Source: Planctomycetota bacterium
GTDB taxonomy: Bacteria > Planctomycetota > Planctomycetia > Pirellulales > UBA1268
Assembly: GCA_016872555.1 (NCBI GenBank)
Contig: VGZO01000005.1
Coordinates: 62,001-126,000 of the forward strand
DNA: 64,000 nt
Reading direction: 5' to 3'
The notes beneath the pieces were generated by a model, which saw only the letters and a program-made list of their open reading frames with translations, was not told where the DNA came from and did not search any database. Below, piece by piece: positions 30,240 to 39,288 of this stretch; within the stretch, counting starts at the first letter, position 1; every line of letters begins with the position of its first letter. A program made the position numbers and the translations under genes.

Positions 30240-30569
30240 ATGACGGCTCTCGAACAAGCGCTGGATCTGATCGGCCGCCTGACCCGGGGGGAGAAGGCAC
30301 GGCTTGTCCGGGATATCGTCGCCCAGATCGACGAGACATTTCCCGGTGTCGATTCCCGCCCGGATGTCTGCGGGGGGGAGCCGTGCATCGTGCGAACCCG
30401 GATCCCGGTGTGGCTGCTGGTGCAGACACACCGGCTCGGCACGAGCGAGGCCGATCTGCTTCGGTCATACCCGACACTACGGGCGCAGGATCTCGTCGCG
30501 GCGTGGGCTTACTGGCGCGCCCACCCTGCGGAAATCGAACGGCAGATCCACGACAACGAGGCCGCGTGA
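30240..30569 (+). CDS. DUF433 antitoxin
   Basis: 109 residues from the ATG at 30240 (an in-frame ATG at 30210 would add ten). The DUF433 signature is clear: SRPDVCGGEPCIVRTRIPVW, followed by LVQTHRLGTSEADLLRSYP and LVAAWAYWRAHPAEIERQI. DUF433 proteins are winged-helix-like antitoxins, usually paired with a PIN-like DUF5615 toxin, and that toxin follows after 15 bases. The antitoxin is expected to bind the toxin and repress the shared promoter. The N-terminal extension (LEQALDLIGRLTRGEKARLV) is an amphipathic helix that may contact the partner or DNA. Confidence 0.85.
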   Translation: MTALEQALDLIGRLTRGEKARLVRDIVAQIDETFPGVDSRPDVCGGEPCIVRTRIPVWLLVQTHRLGTSEADLLRSYPTLRAQDLVAAWAYWRAHPAEIERQIHDNEAA

Positions 30570-30584
30570 CGGATCGGGAGGCCG

Positions 30585-30926
30585 ATGGCCCGTCTCTACA
30601 CAAACGAAAACTTTCCCGAGCCGGCAGCCCGGCACCTACGCAGGCTCGGTCATGACGTGGTGACCATCCAGGAGAGCGGTCTGGCGGGCCAGGCGTTGAC
30701 CGATGACGCGGTGCTCGCATTCGCGACCGGCGAGCAGCGTGTGCTAGTCACCCTGAACCGGCGCCATTTCGTCCGCCTTCACGATGAGAGGCCGGGCCAT
30801 GCGGGCATCGTCGTGTGCAGTGCCGATCACGATCTCGAAAGGCTGGCAACGCGGATCGACGAGGCGGTTCGGAAGCCGCAGAGTCTCGATGGACTGCTGC
30901 TGCGGGTGAATCGGCCTGCGCAGTGA
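30585..30926 (+). CDS. DUF5615 PIN-like toxin
   Basis: 113 residues. The protein reads LYTNENFPEPAARHLRRLGH, then VVTIQESG, DDAVLAFATGEQRVLVTLNRRH and HAGIVVCSADHDLERLA, the pattern of DUF5615 PIN-like nucleases that form toxin-antitoxin pairs with DUF433 proteins. In many members the acidic motifs are DEN at the N-terminus and TxDxDF in the middle. Here they are NEN and TLNRRHF, so two positions that often coordinate metal are Asn or His. This variant may be natural to a subfamily, or may be a weakened nuclease. It starts 15 bases after the antitoxin and is surely in the same operon. Confidence 0.85.
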   Translation: MARLYTNENFPEPAARHLRRLGHDVVTIQESGLAGQALTDDAVLAFATGEQRVLVTLNRRHFVRLHDERPGHAGIVVCSADHDLERLATRIDEAVRKPQSLDGLLLRVNRPAQ

Positions 30927-31032
30927 ACGGCGGCCGCTCCCTGCCAATCAACGGCTGATCCCACGGGTTTTCCCGGCGGTCCGCCCTGCTGTTCAGGAGG
31001 CGGCCTCGGTTGGCCAGCCCGGCACCTACCTC

Positions 31033-31686
31033 CTACTCCGCGAGGAGTTCCAGTTCGGCCCAGGTCGTGGGGTCGGAGTCCCACGGGTACTCCGGCGGGG
31101 CGAACAGCGGCACGCGGCCGAGACGGCGGTCGACGAGCGCCGCGAAGAACCCGAGCCGGGGAATCTCCTCCGGATCCCAGCCGGGCAACGCCGCGGCGGC
31201 GACGAAGGCGTCGATCCGCCAGCCGTCGGCGGCCAGCGTGGCGGCGATCGACACGCTCCCCTCGGGAAGCTCGGCGAGCGGTTCACTCTTCCGCGGGATC
31301 GCGCAGGCCACGGCGATCGGCTTGTCGGCCGTGCGCCCGCCGCCGGTGGGCAACAGCGCCAGCCGCCGGCAGTAGCGCCCCGCGCGGTGGCTCTCGCCGG
31401 TGGGCCGCGTGGCGATCCACAGGTGCAGTCCGTCGCTGTCTTCGGCGCGTGTCGGCTGGCACCACCGCGCCGTGCCGACGCCCCGGGCGACGCCGCGGAC
31501 CGCCAGCCCGCGCTCGTTCCAGGCGGTCGACAGTTCGACGACGTCGGGGACCTCGACGACCGCCGCCAGGGACGGCAGCCGGCAGGCGTCGTCGAGTGTC
31601 GCCGAAGCCGGCGGCCACAGCGCGTCGCGCTTCCGGCAGGGAAACCGAAACGTGAACAGCGCGGCCGGATTGACGAGGGGAGTCAC
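31033..31686 (-). CDS. Hypothetical protein, possibly CBM9/DOMON-like
   Basis: 217 residues from a GTG at 31686. No signal peptide is seen. The order of short beta-strand-like segments (DVVELSTAWNERGLAVRGVA, DSDGLHLWIATRPTG, WRIDAFVAAAALPGWDPEEI, LGFFAALVDRRLG and ending WAELELLAE) is reminiscent of carbohydrate-binding module 9 or DOMON-like sandwich domains. I cannot confirm this without a profile search. The start FTFRFPCRKRDALWP looks like a conserved N-terminus. It is divergent from the PVC-type dehydrogenase gene and has no operon partner. Confidence 0.6.
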   Translation of the reverse strand: MTPLVNPAALFTFRFPCRKRDALWPPASATLDDACRLPSLAAVVEVPDVVELSTAWNERGLAVRGVARGVGTARWCQPTRAEDSDGLHLWIATRPTGESHRAGRYCRRLALLPTGGGRTADKPIAVACAIPRKSEPLAELPEGSVSIAATLAADGWRIDAFVAAAALPGWDPEEIPRLGFFAALVDRRLGRVPLFAPPEYPWDSDPTTWAELELLAE

Positions 31687-31739
31687 GGGGCAGTCAGGCG
31701 GAGGGCACCCGGAGGCGTGGCGACCGGAGGATCAACTCC

Positions 31740-31756
31740 CTCCATACTATACTGCC
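31740..31756. promoter_or_regulatory. AT-rich element in divergent intergenic region
   Basis: The sequence around TATACT (31748-31753) is AT-rich within a very GC-rich intergenic gap. It can be read as a -10 hexamer on the plus strand toward the dehydrogenase gene, and its complement gives TATAGT toward the 31686 gene. No -35 hexamers fit well. This may be a shared promoter core, by pattern only. Confidence 0.3.
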
Positions 31757-31850
31757 CGCGCGGGGTGGCTCCGGGGGCGGAACGAGCCGGTGGCCACCGG
31801 CCCGGCCACACCGCTCAACAGGACCTCTTCCACGCATTTCGGAGATGCCG

Positions 31851-34800
31851 ATGCGACGCTCGGGCTTTGCCATCGGGGCCGCCGCTGCCGCAGCCCTCGT
31901 GCTCGTCGCCCCTCGTGCCGGTGCCGCACCGCCGGTCGCCCGGGCGGCGGGGGGCCCGGTCGAGCCGGCCGACGGCCCCGGCACGCTCGTGCTGCCGGAG
32001 GGGCTGGCGGCGACGCTGTTCGCCGGCGAGCCGCTCCTCTCGAGCCCCGCCGACATCGACGTCGACGCGTCGGGGCGCGTGTGGGTGTGCGAGGTCACCA
32101 ACTACCGCGGGCGCAAGGACACGCGCCCCGACGGCGACCGGATCCTCGTCCTCGAAGACACCGACGGTGACGGCGCGGCCGACAAGCAGACCGTGTTCCA
32201 CCAGGGGCGCGACGTCGATAGCGCCCTGGGGATCTGCGTGATCGGCGACGGACCCGGCCGGCGGGCGATCGTGTCGTGCGCGCCGGAGGTATTCATCCTC
32301 CACGACGACGACGGCGACCTCGTCGCCGACCGCAAGGAGGTGCTGTTCACGAAGACCGGCCAGCCGCAGCACGACCACTCGGTCCATGCGTTCGTCGTCG
32401 GCCCCGACGGCCGCTGGTATTTCAACTTCGGCAACACCGGCCACGCCATCCACGACCGCGACGGGCATCCGGTGGTCGACCGCGAGGGGCGCACGGTCGA
32501 CGACTCGGGGAAGCCGTTTCGCCAGGGGATGGTGTTCCGCTGCCGCCCCGACGGCAGCGAGCTCGAGGTCCTCGGCCACAACTTCCGCAACAACTACGAG
32601 GTCGCCGTCGATTCCTTCGGCACGCTGTGGCAGAGCGACAACGACGACGACGGCAACCGCGGCGTCCGCATCAACTGGGTGATGGAGCGCGGCAACTACG
32701 GCTACGTCGACGAGCTCACCGGCGCCGGCTGGCAGCAGTCCCGTGCCAACCTCGAAGACTCGGTCGAGCGCCGCCACTGGCACCAGAACGACCCCGGCGT
32801 CGTCCCCAACCTGCTCCATACCGGCGCCGGCTCGCCGACCGGGATCTGCGTCTACGAAGGCAGGCTGTTGCCCGAGCGCTTCCACGGTTCCCTGATCCAC
32901 TGCGACGCCGGGCCCAACGTCGTCCGCGCCTACCATGTGCGCGCCGCGGGTGCCGGCTACGAGGCCGGTAGCGAAACGCTCGTCGACGGCGCCGCCGACC
33001 GCTGGTTTCGCCCCAGCGACGTCTGTGTCGCTCCCGACGGATCGCTGATCGTGGCCGACTGGTACGACCCTGGCGTCGGCGGCCACGGCATGGGGGACGT
33101 CGAGAAGGGGCGGCTGTACCGGATCGCGCCGGCCGGCGCACGCTGGACGGTGCCCACGGCCGATCTGGCCACGGTCGACGGCGCCGTCGCGGCGCTGGCC
33201 AGCCCCAACCTGTCGACCCGTGCCACGGCGCTCGAGCGCCTCACGCGAGACCCTGCCGCGGCGGGGACGGCGCTGCTCCCCGCGCTCGAGAAGGCGACCG
33301 ACCTGCGCCATGCGGCGCGCCTCGCCTGGGCGCTGGGCACGCTGCCGGGGCGCGACCCGGAGTGGGTGGTGGCGTTTCTCGCCGGGGCGCCGGCGCCGGA
33401 GCTGCGCACGGTGGCGCTGCGGCTCTCGCGGGCGACGCGCGGCGACACGCTCGCGCTTGCCGACGTGCTCGCCGGCGACGCATCGCCGGCGGTGCGCCGC
33501 GAGGTGGCGATCGCACTGGCCGGCCATGGCGGCGGCCGTGCCGACGGAATCTGGGCGCGCCTCGCCCGCGCCCACGTTGCCGGCGACCGGTTTGAGCTCG
33601 AAGCCCTCGGGATCGGCGCCGACGGCCATTGGAACAGCCGCCTCGCCGCCTGGCAGCCCGACCTCCAGGAGCCGCTCTCGCCGGCGGCCCGCGAGATCGT
33701 GTGGCGCAGCCGCGGCACGCGCTCGGCCGAGTTGATCGCCCGGTTGATCGCCGATCCCTCGCTCGGCACCAGCGAGTCGCTGGCGCTGGTGAGGGCGCTC
33801 GATTTCCAGCCGGCCGCCACCGTCCGCGCTGCCCTGCCGGCGATCCTCGCCGCTGCCGCGGGCTGGCCGGCCGACAAACGGAGCGTGATTCTCCCGATCG
33901 TAACGCTGCGACTCGATCCGGCCGATGCGGCCGGGCCGCTGGCCGGGGCGATCGCCGCGGCCGCCGACCTCGCCGCCGGCACGGCGCAGGAAGTGGCGCT
34001 CGTGTCACGGTTCGGCCTGCGGGACCGGGCCGACTCCCTCGTCACCCTCGCGGCGGCGGCCGGGACCGATGAAAAACTCGCCGTCGCCGCCGCGAGCGCC
34101 GCGCTCGAGCTCGGCGCCGGCGATGCCTTCGCTCATCGTGCCCGCGGTGGCGACGAGGCGGCGGCCACCCGGCTCCTCGCCGCGGTCGGGGCGGGCGGGA
34201 GCGGCAAGGGGACCGATCTGCTCGCCGGGCTGCTCGTGAAGGCGGACGTGCCCGACGCGCTGCGCGCCGTCGCCGTCCGCGCTCTGGCGCGCTCGCAGAG
34301 CGGCAGCCGGCGGCTGATCGAGCTGGCCCGCGAGGGCGTGGTCACAGGCGCCTTGGCCCAAGGAGCAGCGCTGGCAATTTCCGCGTCACCCTGGCCGGAG
34401 ATCCGCAAGGAGGCGGCTGGCGTGCTGCCGCTGCCGCCGGCGCGCGGTGGCGTGGTGCTGCCGCCGGTGGCCGAGCTCGTGAAGCGCACGGGGGATGCCG
34501 CCGCGGGGCAGGCGCTCTTTGCCGGTGCCGGCACGTGCGGCAAGTGCCATGTCGTCGCCGGCGCTGGGAAGGCGGTCGGCCCCGATCTGTCGGGCGTCGG
34601 CGCGAAGCTGTCGCGTGAGGGATTGTGGGAATCGCTGCTCGCGCCGTCGGCGGCGATCAGCCACAATTACGAGACCTGGACGATGGTCGGCGAGGACGGC
34701 CGCAGCGTGACCGGCCTGGTCGTCTCGCAGACCCCCTCCGAGGTCGTCGTCCGCGGCGCCGACGGGATCGACGTCACGCTGGCGGCGGGCGATGTCGCCG

Positions 34801-34913
34801 AGCTGGTGAAGCAGCCGGTGTCGCTGATGCCCGCCGACCTCGCGACGACGCTCTCGGTCGACGAGCTGGTCGATCTCGTCACCTGGCTCGAGACCCTCAA
34901 GGTGCCGCGTTAG
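31851..34913 (+). CDS. PVC-type propeller/HEAT/cytochrome c dehydrogenase
   Basis: 1020 residues. A signal peptide (AIGAAAAAALVLVAPRAGAA) precedes an N-terminal six-bladed propeller of the membrane-bound dehydrogenase kind typical of PVC bacteria: PADIDVDASGRVWVCEVTNY, ILVLEDTDGDG, DHSVHAFVVGPDG, NNYEVAVDSFG, LIVADWYDPGVGGH. HEAT-like repeats fill residues of about 430-860. The C-terminal heme c domain has CGKCH at residues 896-900, with VGPDLSGVG after it and ISHNYETWTM near the end. Family members are exported, probably sugar- or alcohol-oxidising electron-transfer proteins; none can be matched to a substrate here. The ATG at 31851 is chosen over 31845 because GGAG directly abuts 31845 and is six bases from 31851. 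It is followed by glgA after four bases. Confidence 0.9.
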   Translation: MRRSGFAIGAAAAAALVLVAPRAGAAPPVARAAGGPVEPADGPGTLVLPEGLAATLFAGEPLLSSPADIDVDASGRVWVCEVTNYRGRKDTRPDGDRILVLEDTDGDGAADKQTVFHQGRDVDSALGICVIGDGPGRRAIVSCAPEVFILHDDDGDLVADRKEVLFTKTGQPQHDHSVHAFVVGPDGRWYFNFGNTGHAIHDRDGHPVVDREGRTVDDSGKPFRQGMVFRCRPDGSELEVLGHNFRNNYEVAVDSFGTLWQSDNDDDGNRGVRINWVMERGNYGYVDELTGAGWQQSRANLEDSVERRHWHQNDPGVVPNLLHTGAGSPTGICVYEGRLLPERFHGSLIHCDAGPNVVRAYHVRAAGAGYEAGSETLVDGAADRWFRPSDVCVAPDGSLIVADWYDPGVGGHGMGDVEKGRLYRIAPAGARWTVPTADLATVDGAVAALASPNLSTRATALERLTRDPAAAGTALLPALEKATDLRHAARLAWALGTLPGRDPEWVVAFLAGAPAPELRTVALRLSRATRGDTLALADVLAGDASPAVRREVAIALAGHGGGRADGIWARLARAHVAGDRFELEALGIGADGHWNSRLAAWQPDLQEPLSPAAREIVWRSRGTRSAELIARLIADPSLGTSESLALVRALDFQPAATVRAALPAILAAAAGWPADKRSVILPIVTLRLDPADAAGPLAGAIAAAADLAAGTAQEVALVSRFGLRDRADSLVTLAAAAGTDEKLAVAAASAALELGAGDAFAHRARGGDEAAATRLLAAVGAGGSGKGTDLLAGLLVKADVPDALRAVAVRALARSQSGSRRLIELAREGVVTGALAQGAALAISASPWPEIRKEAAGVLPLPPARGGVVLPPVAELVKRTGDAAAGQALFAGAGTCGKCHVVAGAGKAVGPDLSGVGAKLSREGLWESLLAPSAAISHNYETWTMVGEDGRSVTGLVVSQTPSEVVVRGADGIDVTLAAGDVAELVKQPVSLMPADLATTLSVDELVDLVTWLETLKVPR

Positions 34914-34917
34914 CCCC

Positions 34918-36378
34918 ATGCGTGTTCTCGAGATAGCCAGCGAAGCGATCCCGTTCGCCAAGACCGGCGGCCTGGCCGACATGGCCGGGTCGCTACCGGC
35001 GGCGCTGGCACGACTCGGCTGCGACGTCACGCTCGTGATCCCGGCGCACCGCCAGGCGCTCGCCCAGGGGATCACGATCGAGCCGGCGGGGATCGGGTTC
35101 GACGTGCCGATCGGCGAGCGCCGCGAGCCGGCGCGGATCCTCCGGGCGCGCGTCGCCGGCGGGTTCGACGCCCTGCTCGTCGACCACCCCGGGTTCTTCG
35201 ACCGCCCCACGCTGTATGGCGACTACCCCGACGACGCGGCGCGGTGGATGTTTTTCGCCCGTGCGGCGGCCGAGCTCTCCGCCCGGCTCGAGGCCCCGTT
35301 CGACATCGTCCATTGCCACGACTGGCAGGCGGGCCTTGTGCCGGCGCTGCTCAAGCTCCTGCCGCCGGTCGTGCCGGCGGCGACGCGGACGGTGATGACG
35401 ATCCACAACATGGCCTACCAGGGCAGCTTCCCCGCCGGCGACATGCCGTTGACGGGGCTCGACTGGCGCTACTTCAACTGGAAGCAGATGGAGTGCCACG
35501 ACCGGGTGAACCTCCTCAAGACGGGGATCGTGTTCGCCGACCTGGTCACGACCGTGAGCCCGACCTACGCGCGCGAGATCCAGTCGAGCCCGGGAGGCTG
35601 TGGCCTGGAGGGGGTGCTCGCGCAGCGCAGCGGCACGGTGGCGGGAATCGTCAACGGCATCGACACCGTCGCCTGGAATCCGGCCACCGACCCGTTCCTC
35701 CCGCGCCCGTATGGCGCCGCCGACGCGGCGGCTGGCAAGCAGGCCGCCAAGGAGGCGCTCCATGCCCGGCTCGGGTCGGCGACCCCCGACGGCCGGGCGC
35801 TGGTGGCGTTCGTCGGGCGCTTGGCGGGGCAGAAGGGGATCGGCCTGGTCGTCGATCTCCTCCACCGTCTCGGCGGGAGCGGCCGGGTGCGGTTCGTGGT
35901 CCTCGGCGCCGGCGACGAGCACTGGGAAGGGGAGTTGAGCCACGCCGCCGCCGTCCATCCCGACGCGATCGACGTCGTCGTCGGGTTCGACGAGGGGCTC
36001 GCGCACCTCGTGCAGGCGGCGGCCGACCTGTTTCTCGTGCCGAGCCTCTACGAGCCATGCGGCCTGACGCAGCTCTACGCCCACCGCTACGGCACGCTCC
36101 CGGTGGTCCGGGCCACCGGGGGCCTGGTCGACACCGTCGTCGACGTGTCCCCCGACACGGTCCGGTCGGGCACGGCCAGCGGCTTCGTGTTCCAGTCGGT
36201 CGACGGCTCGGAGCTCGAGCAGGCCGTTCTCCGCGGGCTCGACGCCCATGCCGACCGCGACCTCTGGGGCCGGCTCGTGCAGCAGGTGATGGGACTCGAC
36301 TGGTCGTGGGCCTCGAGCGCCCGCGAATACGTGCGCCTCTTCGAACGCACGCTCGCCGATCCGCCGCTCGAAGCCTGA
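34918..36378 (+). CDS. glgA: Glycogen synthase (ADP-glucose type)
   Basis: 486 residues of family GT5. The N-terminal KTGGL motif for ADP-glucose binding is present (IPFAKTGGLADMAGSLP), along with DIVHCHDWQAGLVP, FVGRLAGQKGIGLV and the C-terminal EPCGLTQLYAHRYGTLP followed by VRATGGLVDTV. The enzyme extends alpha-1,4-glucan chains in the cytoplasm. The start is four bases after the stop of the PVC-type dehydrogenase, so the two may be on one mRNA, although a functional tie is unclear. No other glycogen genes lie in the window. Confidence 0.97.
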   Translation: MRVLEIASEAIPFAKTGGLADMAGSLPAALARLGCDVTLVIPAHRQALAQGITIEPAGIGFDVPIGERREPARILRARVAGGFDALLVDHPGFFDRPTLYGDYPDDAARWMFFARAAAELSARLEAPFDIVHCHDWQAGLVPALLKLLPPVVPAATRTVMTIHNMAYQGSFPAGDMPLTGLDWRYFNWKQMECHDRVNLLKTGIVFADLVTTVSPTYAREIQSSPGGCGLEGVLAQRSGTVAGIVNGIDTVAWNPATDPFLPRPYGAADAAAGKQAAKEALHARLGSATPDGRALVAFVGRLAGQKGIGLVVDLLHRLGGSGRVRFVVLGAGDEHWEGELSHAAAVHPDAIDVVVGFDEGLAHLVQAAADLFLVPSLYEPCGLTQLYAHRYGTLPVVRATGGLVDTVVDVSPDTVRSGTASGFVFQSVDGSELEQAVLRGLDAHADRDLWGRLVQQVMGLDWSWASSAREYVRLFERTLADPPLEA

Positions 36379-36502
36379 GCGCGGCAGGCCGGGCAAGTTG
36401 CGCTGTGCTGGCAATCGTCGTGCCCGTCGGGCCGGCGTGTCCCGCGCGACGTGTGGCTTTTTCAGCGAATCCCGACGGCGCCGGCTGCCGATACCTCCGG
36501 CC

Positions 36503-36931
36503 ATGCGACGCGCGACACTCCTGATCACGGCGACGGTGATGGTCCTTTCGGCGCTCACGGCGTTGGCCGGTGACTTCTGCGCCACCTGCCGGCCGCCGCG
36601 CCCCTGCAAGCCGTCGGCGTGGGGCATGGAGCCTCCCTGCGGCGACACCGGCTGCGGGCCGCGGTACTGGTGGCCCTGCCACGACGAGCCCTGTCCTCCC
36701 GATCCCTGCGACGCCTGCAACCGCTGGTTCGGCTGCAACGGCGCCCGCCAGGGGCCCGACCTGCTTGCCCCCTGGCAGCTTCCCCCGGGCCGCGGCTTCA
36801 TGCCGCCGGAAACGCAGGGCTACATCACTCCCGATCCGTGCTCAAACTGCACGACCGGCCCCCTGGGTGGCTGCCTCGGCGGCTGCCTGGCGAAGCTCGG
36901 CTGGCTCTGCCCGGCCAACTGGATCCGCTGA
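36503..36931 (+). CDS. Cysteine-rich exported small protein
   Basis: 142 residues. The N-terminal signal peptide (RRATLLITATVMVLSALTALAG) is followed by a mature region with 15 cysteines in short spacings: FCATCRPPRPC, CGDTGCGPRYWWPC, CPPDPCDACNRWFGC, DPCSNCTTGPLGGC, LGGCLAKLGWLC. Pro, Gly and Trp are also frequent. This looks like a disulfide-stabilised or metal-binding envelope protein. I do not recognise a named family, though Cys-rich small secreted proteins are common in Planctomycetes. An in-frame TTG further upstream is less likely than this ATG, which puts the signal peptide first. Confidence 0.75.
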   Translation: MRRATLLITATVMVLSALTALAGDFCATCRPPRPCKPSAWGMEPPCGDTGCGPRYWWPCHDEPCPPDPCDACNRWFGCNGARQGPDLLAPWQLPPGRGFMPPETQGYITPDPCSNCTTGPLGGCLGGCLAKLGWLCPANWIR

Positions 36932-37195
36932 GGCGGCGCACGCATTCGGGTGCGCAGGCTTCGCATGGCCATGTGGCGACCGGGCCTATCGCCGGCCTTG
37001 CCACGGCCGTTGACCAGTCGGATCAGATTCGGCCCGTGGATGACGCCCCACGATCGCCCCTTCGCCCGATCCTCGTCGAATCGGGCCGCGTCCACCCGCT
37101 CGATCCGGTCCATCCGGGTGACGGCGGGAGCCGTGGAGGGTTTCCCGGGTCGCCGTCGGCCGCATCCCGCGGCCGATCGCGCTGCCCTTCGGCTG

Positions 37196-38425
37196 CTACC
37201 GCGCTGCCGCGGCGCGCTCGGCCGCGAGGCTCGCCATGAACGTGATCTCGTCGCCGTGCCGCCGGCAGGCCGCGCGGAGGGCTTCGTGGTCGCCGGCCGT
37301 GGTGGCGAGCTCGACGAGCGACGGCAGCATGCCGGTCGCCGACAGGGCGCTGGGCATCCCGTCGTCGGCCGGACGGTCGAGCGCCGCGTGGAGCGCCTCG
37401 GTGGCGCGGCCGAGGCGATACAGCAGCAGCACCAGGACGTCGGCCGGCAGCGTGCCCGACTCGGCCACCTTCGCCTCGATCGCCGCCTTGCGAAACAGCG
37501 CGACCGCGCCGTCGACGTCGTGGCCGAGCTGGGCGCCGAAGAAGGCGCGCGACGCCGGCCCGACCTGCTCGAACGGCGGCTCACCCGGATACACGACCTC
37601 GCTCGGCAGCCGGCAGGCATAGCCGGCCAGATCCCAGGCGCGCGCGAGCGACGGCCTGTCGGTGCAGACCCGCGCGATCCGCAGCACCGACTGGAGGTGG
37701 GAGACGTCGACGTGGATCGAACCGTCGGCAAGGCCGTCGGCGGTGGCCACGAGCGCCGCGATCGGCGCTTCCCCCTCCGGCACGCGCTCGTCGCCGCGGA
37801 GGCCGCGCCGCGCCAGATCGCCCGCCAGTGACTCGGCCACGTGGCGGTGGAGGTGCTCGACGAGGAGCCGGGCCGCCGGCTCCTGCCGGTCCGCGGGGAG
37901 GCGCGACACGGCCTGCTCGTAGGCGGTGATCGTGTTGCAGGTGCCCGAGCGGGCGAGGAGGATCCGCAGGCCGAGCGCCGGATCGACCCCCTCCCACAGC
38001 GCGACGTGGATCAGCTCCTGGAGCGATTCGTCGGCCGCAGGATCATCCCCCTCGCGAGGCGCGTCGAGGCGGTCAGCGACCTTCGCCAGCGCCGCGGCGA
38101 CATCCGTCGGCTCCGCCGCGGCGCGGAGATACATCCAGCCGGCCGCCACCCGCCCCTCGTCGAGCAGCGGCCAGCCCGCCTCGCGGCAGGCGGTCAGCGA
38201 CGCGGCCTCGAGGGCGTCGCGCGCGTCCTGCGGGGTGGCCGAGAGATCACCGGCGAGCGGCAGCCCGAGGCGCTGGCGCGCCTCGAGCAGCCGGGCATCG
38301 AACAGCGCGTGCCAGCGGCGCCGGGTGGCGAGCGATGCGCACAGCTCCGCGAACGCCGCGGCGACTCCCTCGCGCGTCGCCGTGTCGGCTAGCGCGGTGA
38401 ACGGATCGGCGGCAGGGGATGTCAT
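37196..38425 (-). CDS. Hypothetical helical protein (409 aa)
   Basis: 409 residues, mostly Ala/Leu/Arg-rich helices. Segments such as AWDLAGYACRLPSEVVYPGE, ASRAFFGAQLGHDVDGAVALF and VLVLLLYRLGRATEALHAAL resemble tetratricopeptide-like repeats but are degenerate. No signal peptide or catalytic motif is visible. Its start overlaps the stop of the upstream SpoU methyltransferase gene (ATGA), so it is co-translated with it, and a third methyltransferase gene sits just upstream on the same strand. The composition and the overlap argue for a real protein; the function is unknown. Confidence 0.65.
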   Translation of the reverse strand: MTSPAADPFTALADTATREGVAAAFAELCASLATRRRWHALFDARLLEARQRLGLPLAGDLSATPQDARDALEAASLTACREAGWPLLDEGRVAAGWMYLRAAAEPTDVAAALAKVADRLDAPREGDDPAADESLQELIHVALWEGVDPALGLRILLARSGTCNTITAYEQAVSRLPADRQEPAARLLVEHLHRHVAESLAGDLARRGLRGDERVPEGEAPIAALVATADGLADGSIHVDVSHLQSVLRIARVCTDRPSLARAWDLAGYACRLPSEVVYPGEPPFEQVGPASRAFFGAQLGHDVDGAVALFRKAAIEAKVAESGTLPADVLVLLLYRLGRATEALHAALDRPADDGMPSALSATGMLPSLVELATTAGDHEALRAACRRHGDEITFMASLAAERAAAAR

Positions 38426-39270
38426 CGGGAGCGGTCCTCGGAGGCTCGGCGGGGGCGGATAGTTTCCTGGCGCAGCGCCTCGTATGCCAGCACGGCGGCG
38501 GTGGCGGCGACATTGAGGCTATCGGCGGCGCCGTGCATCGGGAGGCGGACGGTGTCGAGCGTCAGCCGTCCCGCGGCGGCGGCGGCGGCCCAGGCCGGAT
38601 CGATCCCGTGGGCCTCGCTCCCGAGGAGCAGCGCCACCGGGCCGGTGAGGTCGGCGGCGTGCCAGAGCGCGGCGCCAGTGGGAGTGGCTGCGACGACGCG
38701 GCGGCCGTGGGCCGCGCACCACCCGATCGCGGCGGCGGTCGTCGCGGTCGCCAACGGCACGGAAAACACCGTGCCGAGACTCGCGCGGATCGTCGCGGGA
38801 TTGGCCGGATCGGTCCCGCCGCCACAGGCGATCACGCCGCCGAGCCCCGCGGCGTCGGCGGTGCGGAGGATGGCGCCGAGGTTGCCCGGTTTTTCAACCC
38901 CCTCGACCACGAGCACCGGGCGATCGGCGGGCAGCGGCGTTTCGTCGAGCGTGCGGCCGGAGAAACGGACGACGGCGACGCATCCCTCGTTGCGGTCGCC
39001 AAACGCGACCTTGGCGAAGGCGGCGCCGTGGGCCGGAGTGACGCGCGTGCCGCCCGCTTCGAGCCGCGCGAGCCAAGCGGGTGGTGTCGCGAACGCCGCC
39101 GGATCGATGAACACCTCGACGATCTCGACGCCGGCCGCCGCCGCCCGGGCGATCTCCCGCTGGCCGTCGACGAGCGACAGGCCGGTGTCGCGCCGCTGCC
39201 GGCCATCGCGGAGCCGGGCGGCGGCGAGGATCCGGGGATTGGAAGCGCTGGTGATCGGCTCGGAGGGCAT
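38422..39270 (-). CDS. TrmH/SpoU-family RNA methyltransferase
   Basis: 282 residues. The SpoU (SPOUT) methyltransferase motifs are clear: motif 1 EKPGNLGAILRTADAAGLGG, motif 2 LLLGSEAHGID and motif 3 LPMHGAADSLNVAATAAVLA. These form the trefoil-knot SAM site and act in 2'-O-methylation of tRNA or rRNA. An N-terminal substrate-binding part begins MPSEPITSASNPRILAAARL. The exact target base cannot be read from sequence. Its stop overlaps the start of the 409-residue hypothetical gene, and its start is 18 bases after the stop of another RNA methyltransferase gene, so all three are likely one operon. Confidence 0.92.
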   Translation of the reverse strand: MPSEPITSASNPRILAAARLRDGRQRRDTGLSLVDGQREIARAAAAGVEIVEVFIDPAAFATPPAWLARLEAGGTRVTPAHGAAFAKVAFGDRNEGCVAVVRFSGRTLDETPLPADRPVLVVEGVEKPGNLGAILRTADAAGLGGVIACGGGTDPANPATIRASLGTVFSVPLATATTAAAIGWCAAHGRRVVAATPTGAALWHAADLTGPVALLLGSEAHGIDPAWAAAAAAGRLTLDTVRLPMHGAADSLNVAATAAVLAYEALRQETIRPRRASEDRSR

Positions 39271-39288
39271 CGCGGATCCAAGCGAGGG

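Noticed and set aside
36936-36955. GCGCAC/GTGCGC inverted repeat just after the Cys-rich protein gene
   Set aside because: A six-base stem is frequent by chance at this GC content, and no T run follows, so I do not call it a terminator.
37005-37050. Minus-strand VIHGPNLIRLVN resembling the HGPNLNLLG start of type II dehydroquinate dehydratase (AroQ)
   Set aside because: Only this short motif fits. The following sequence does not match AroQ and the surrounding frame is low-complexity, so it is either chance or too degraded to call.
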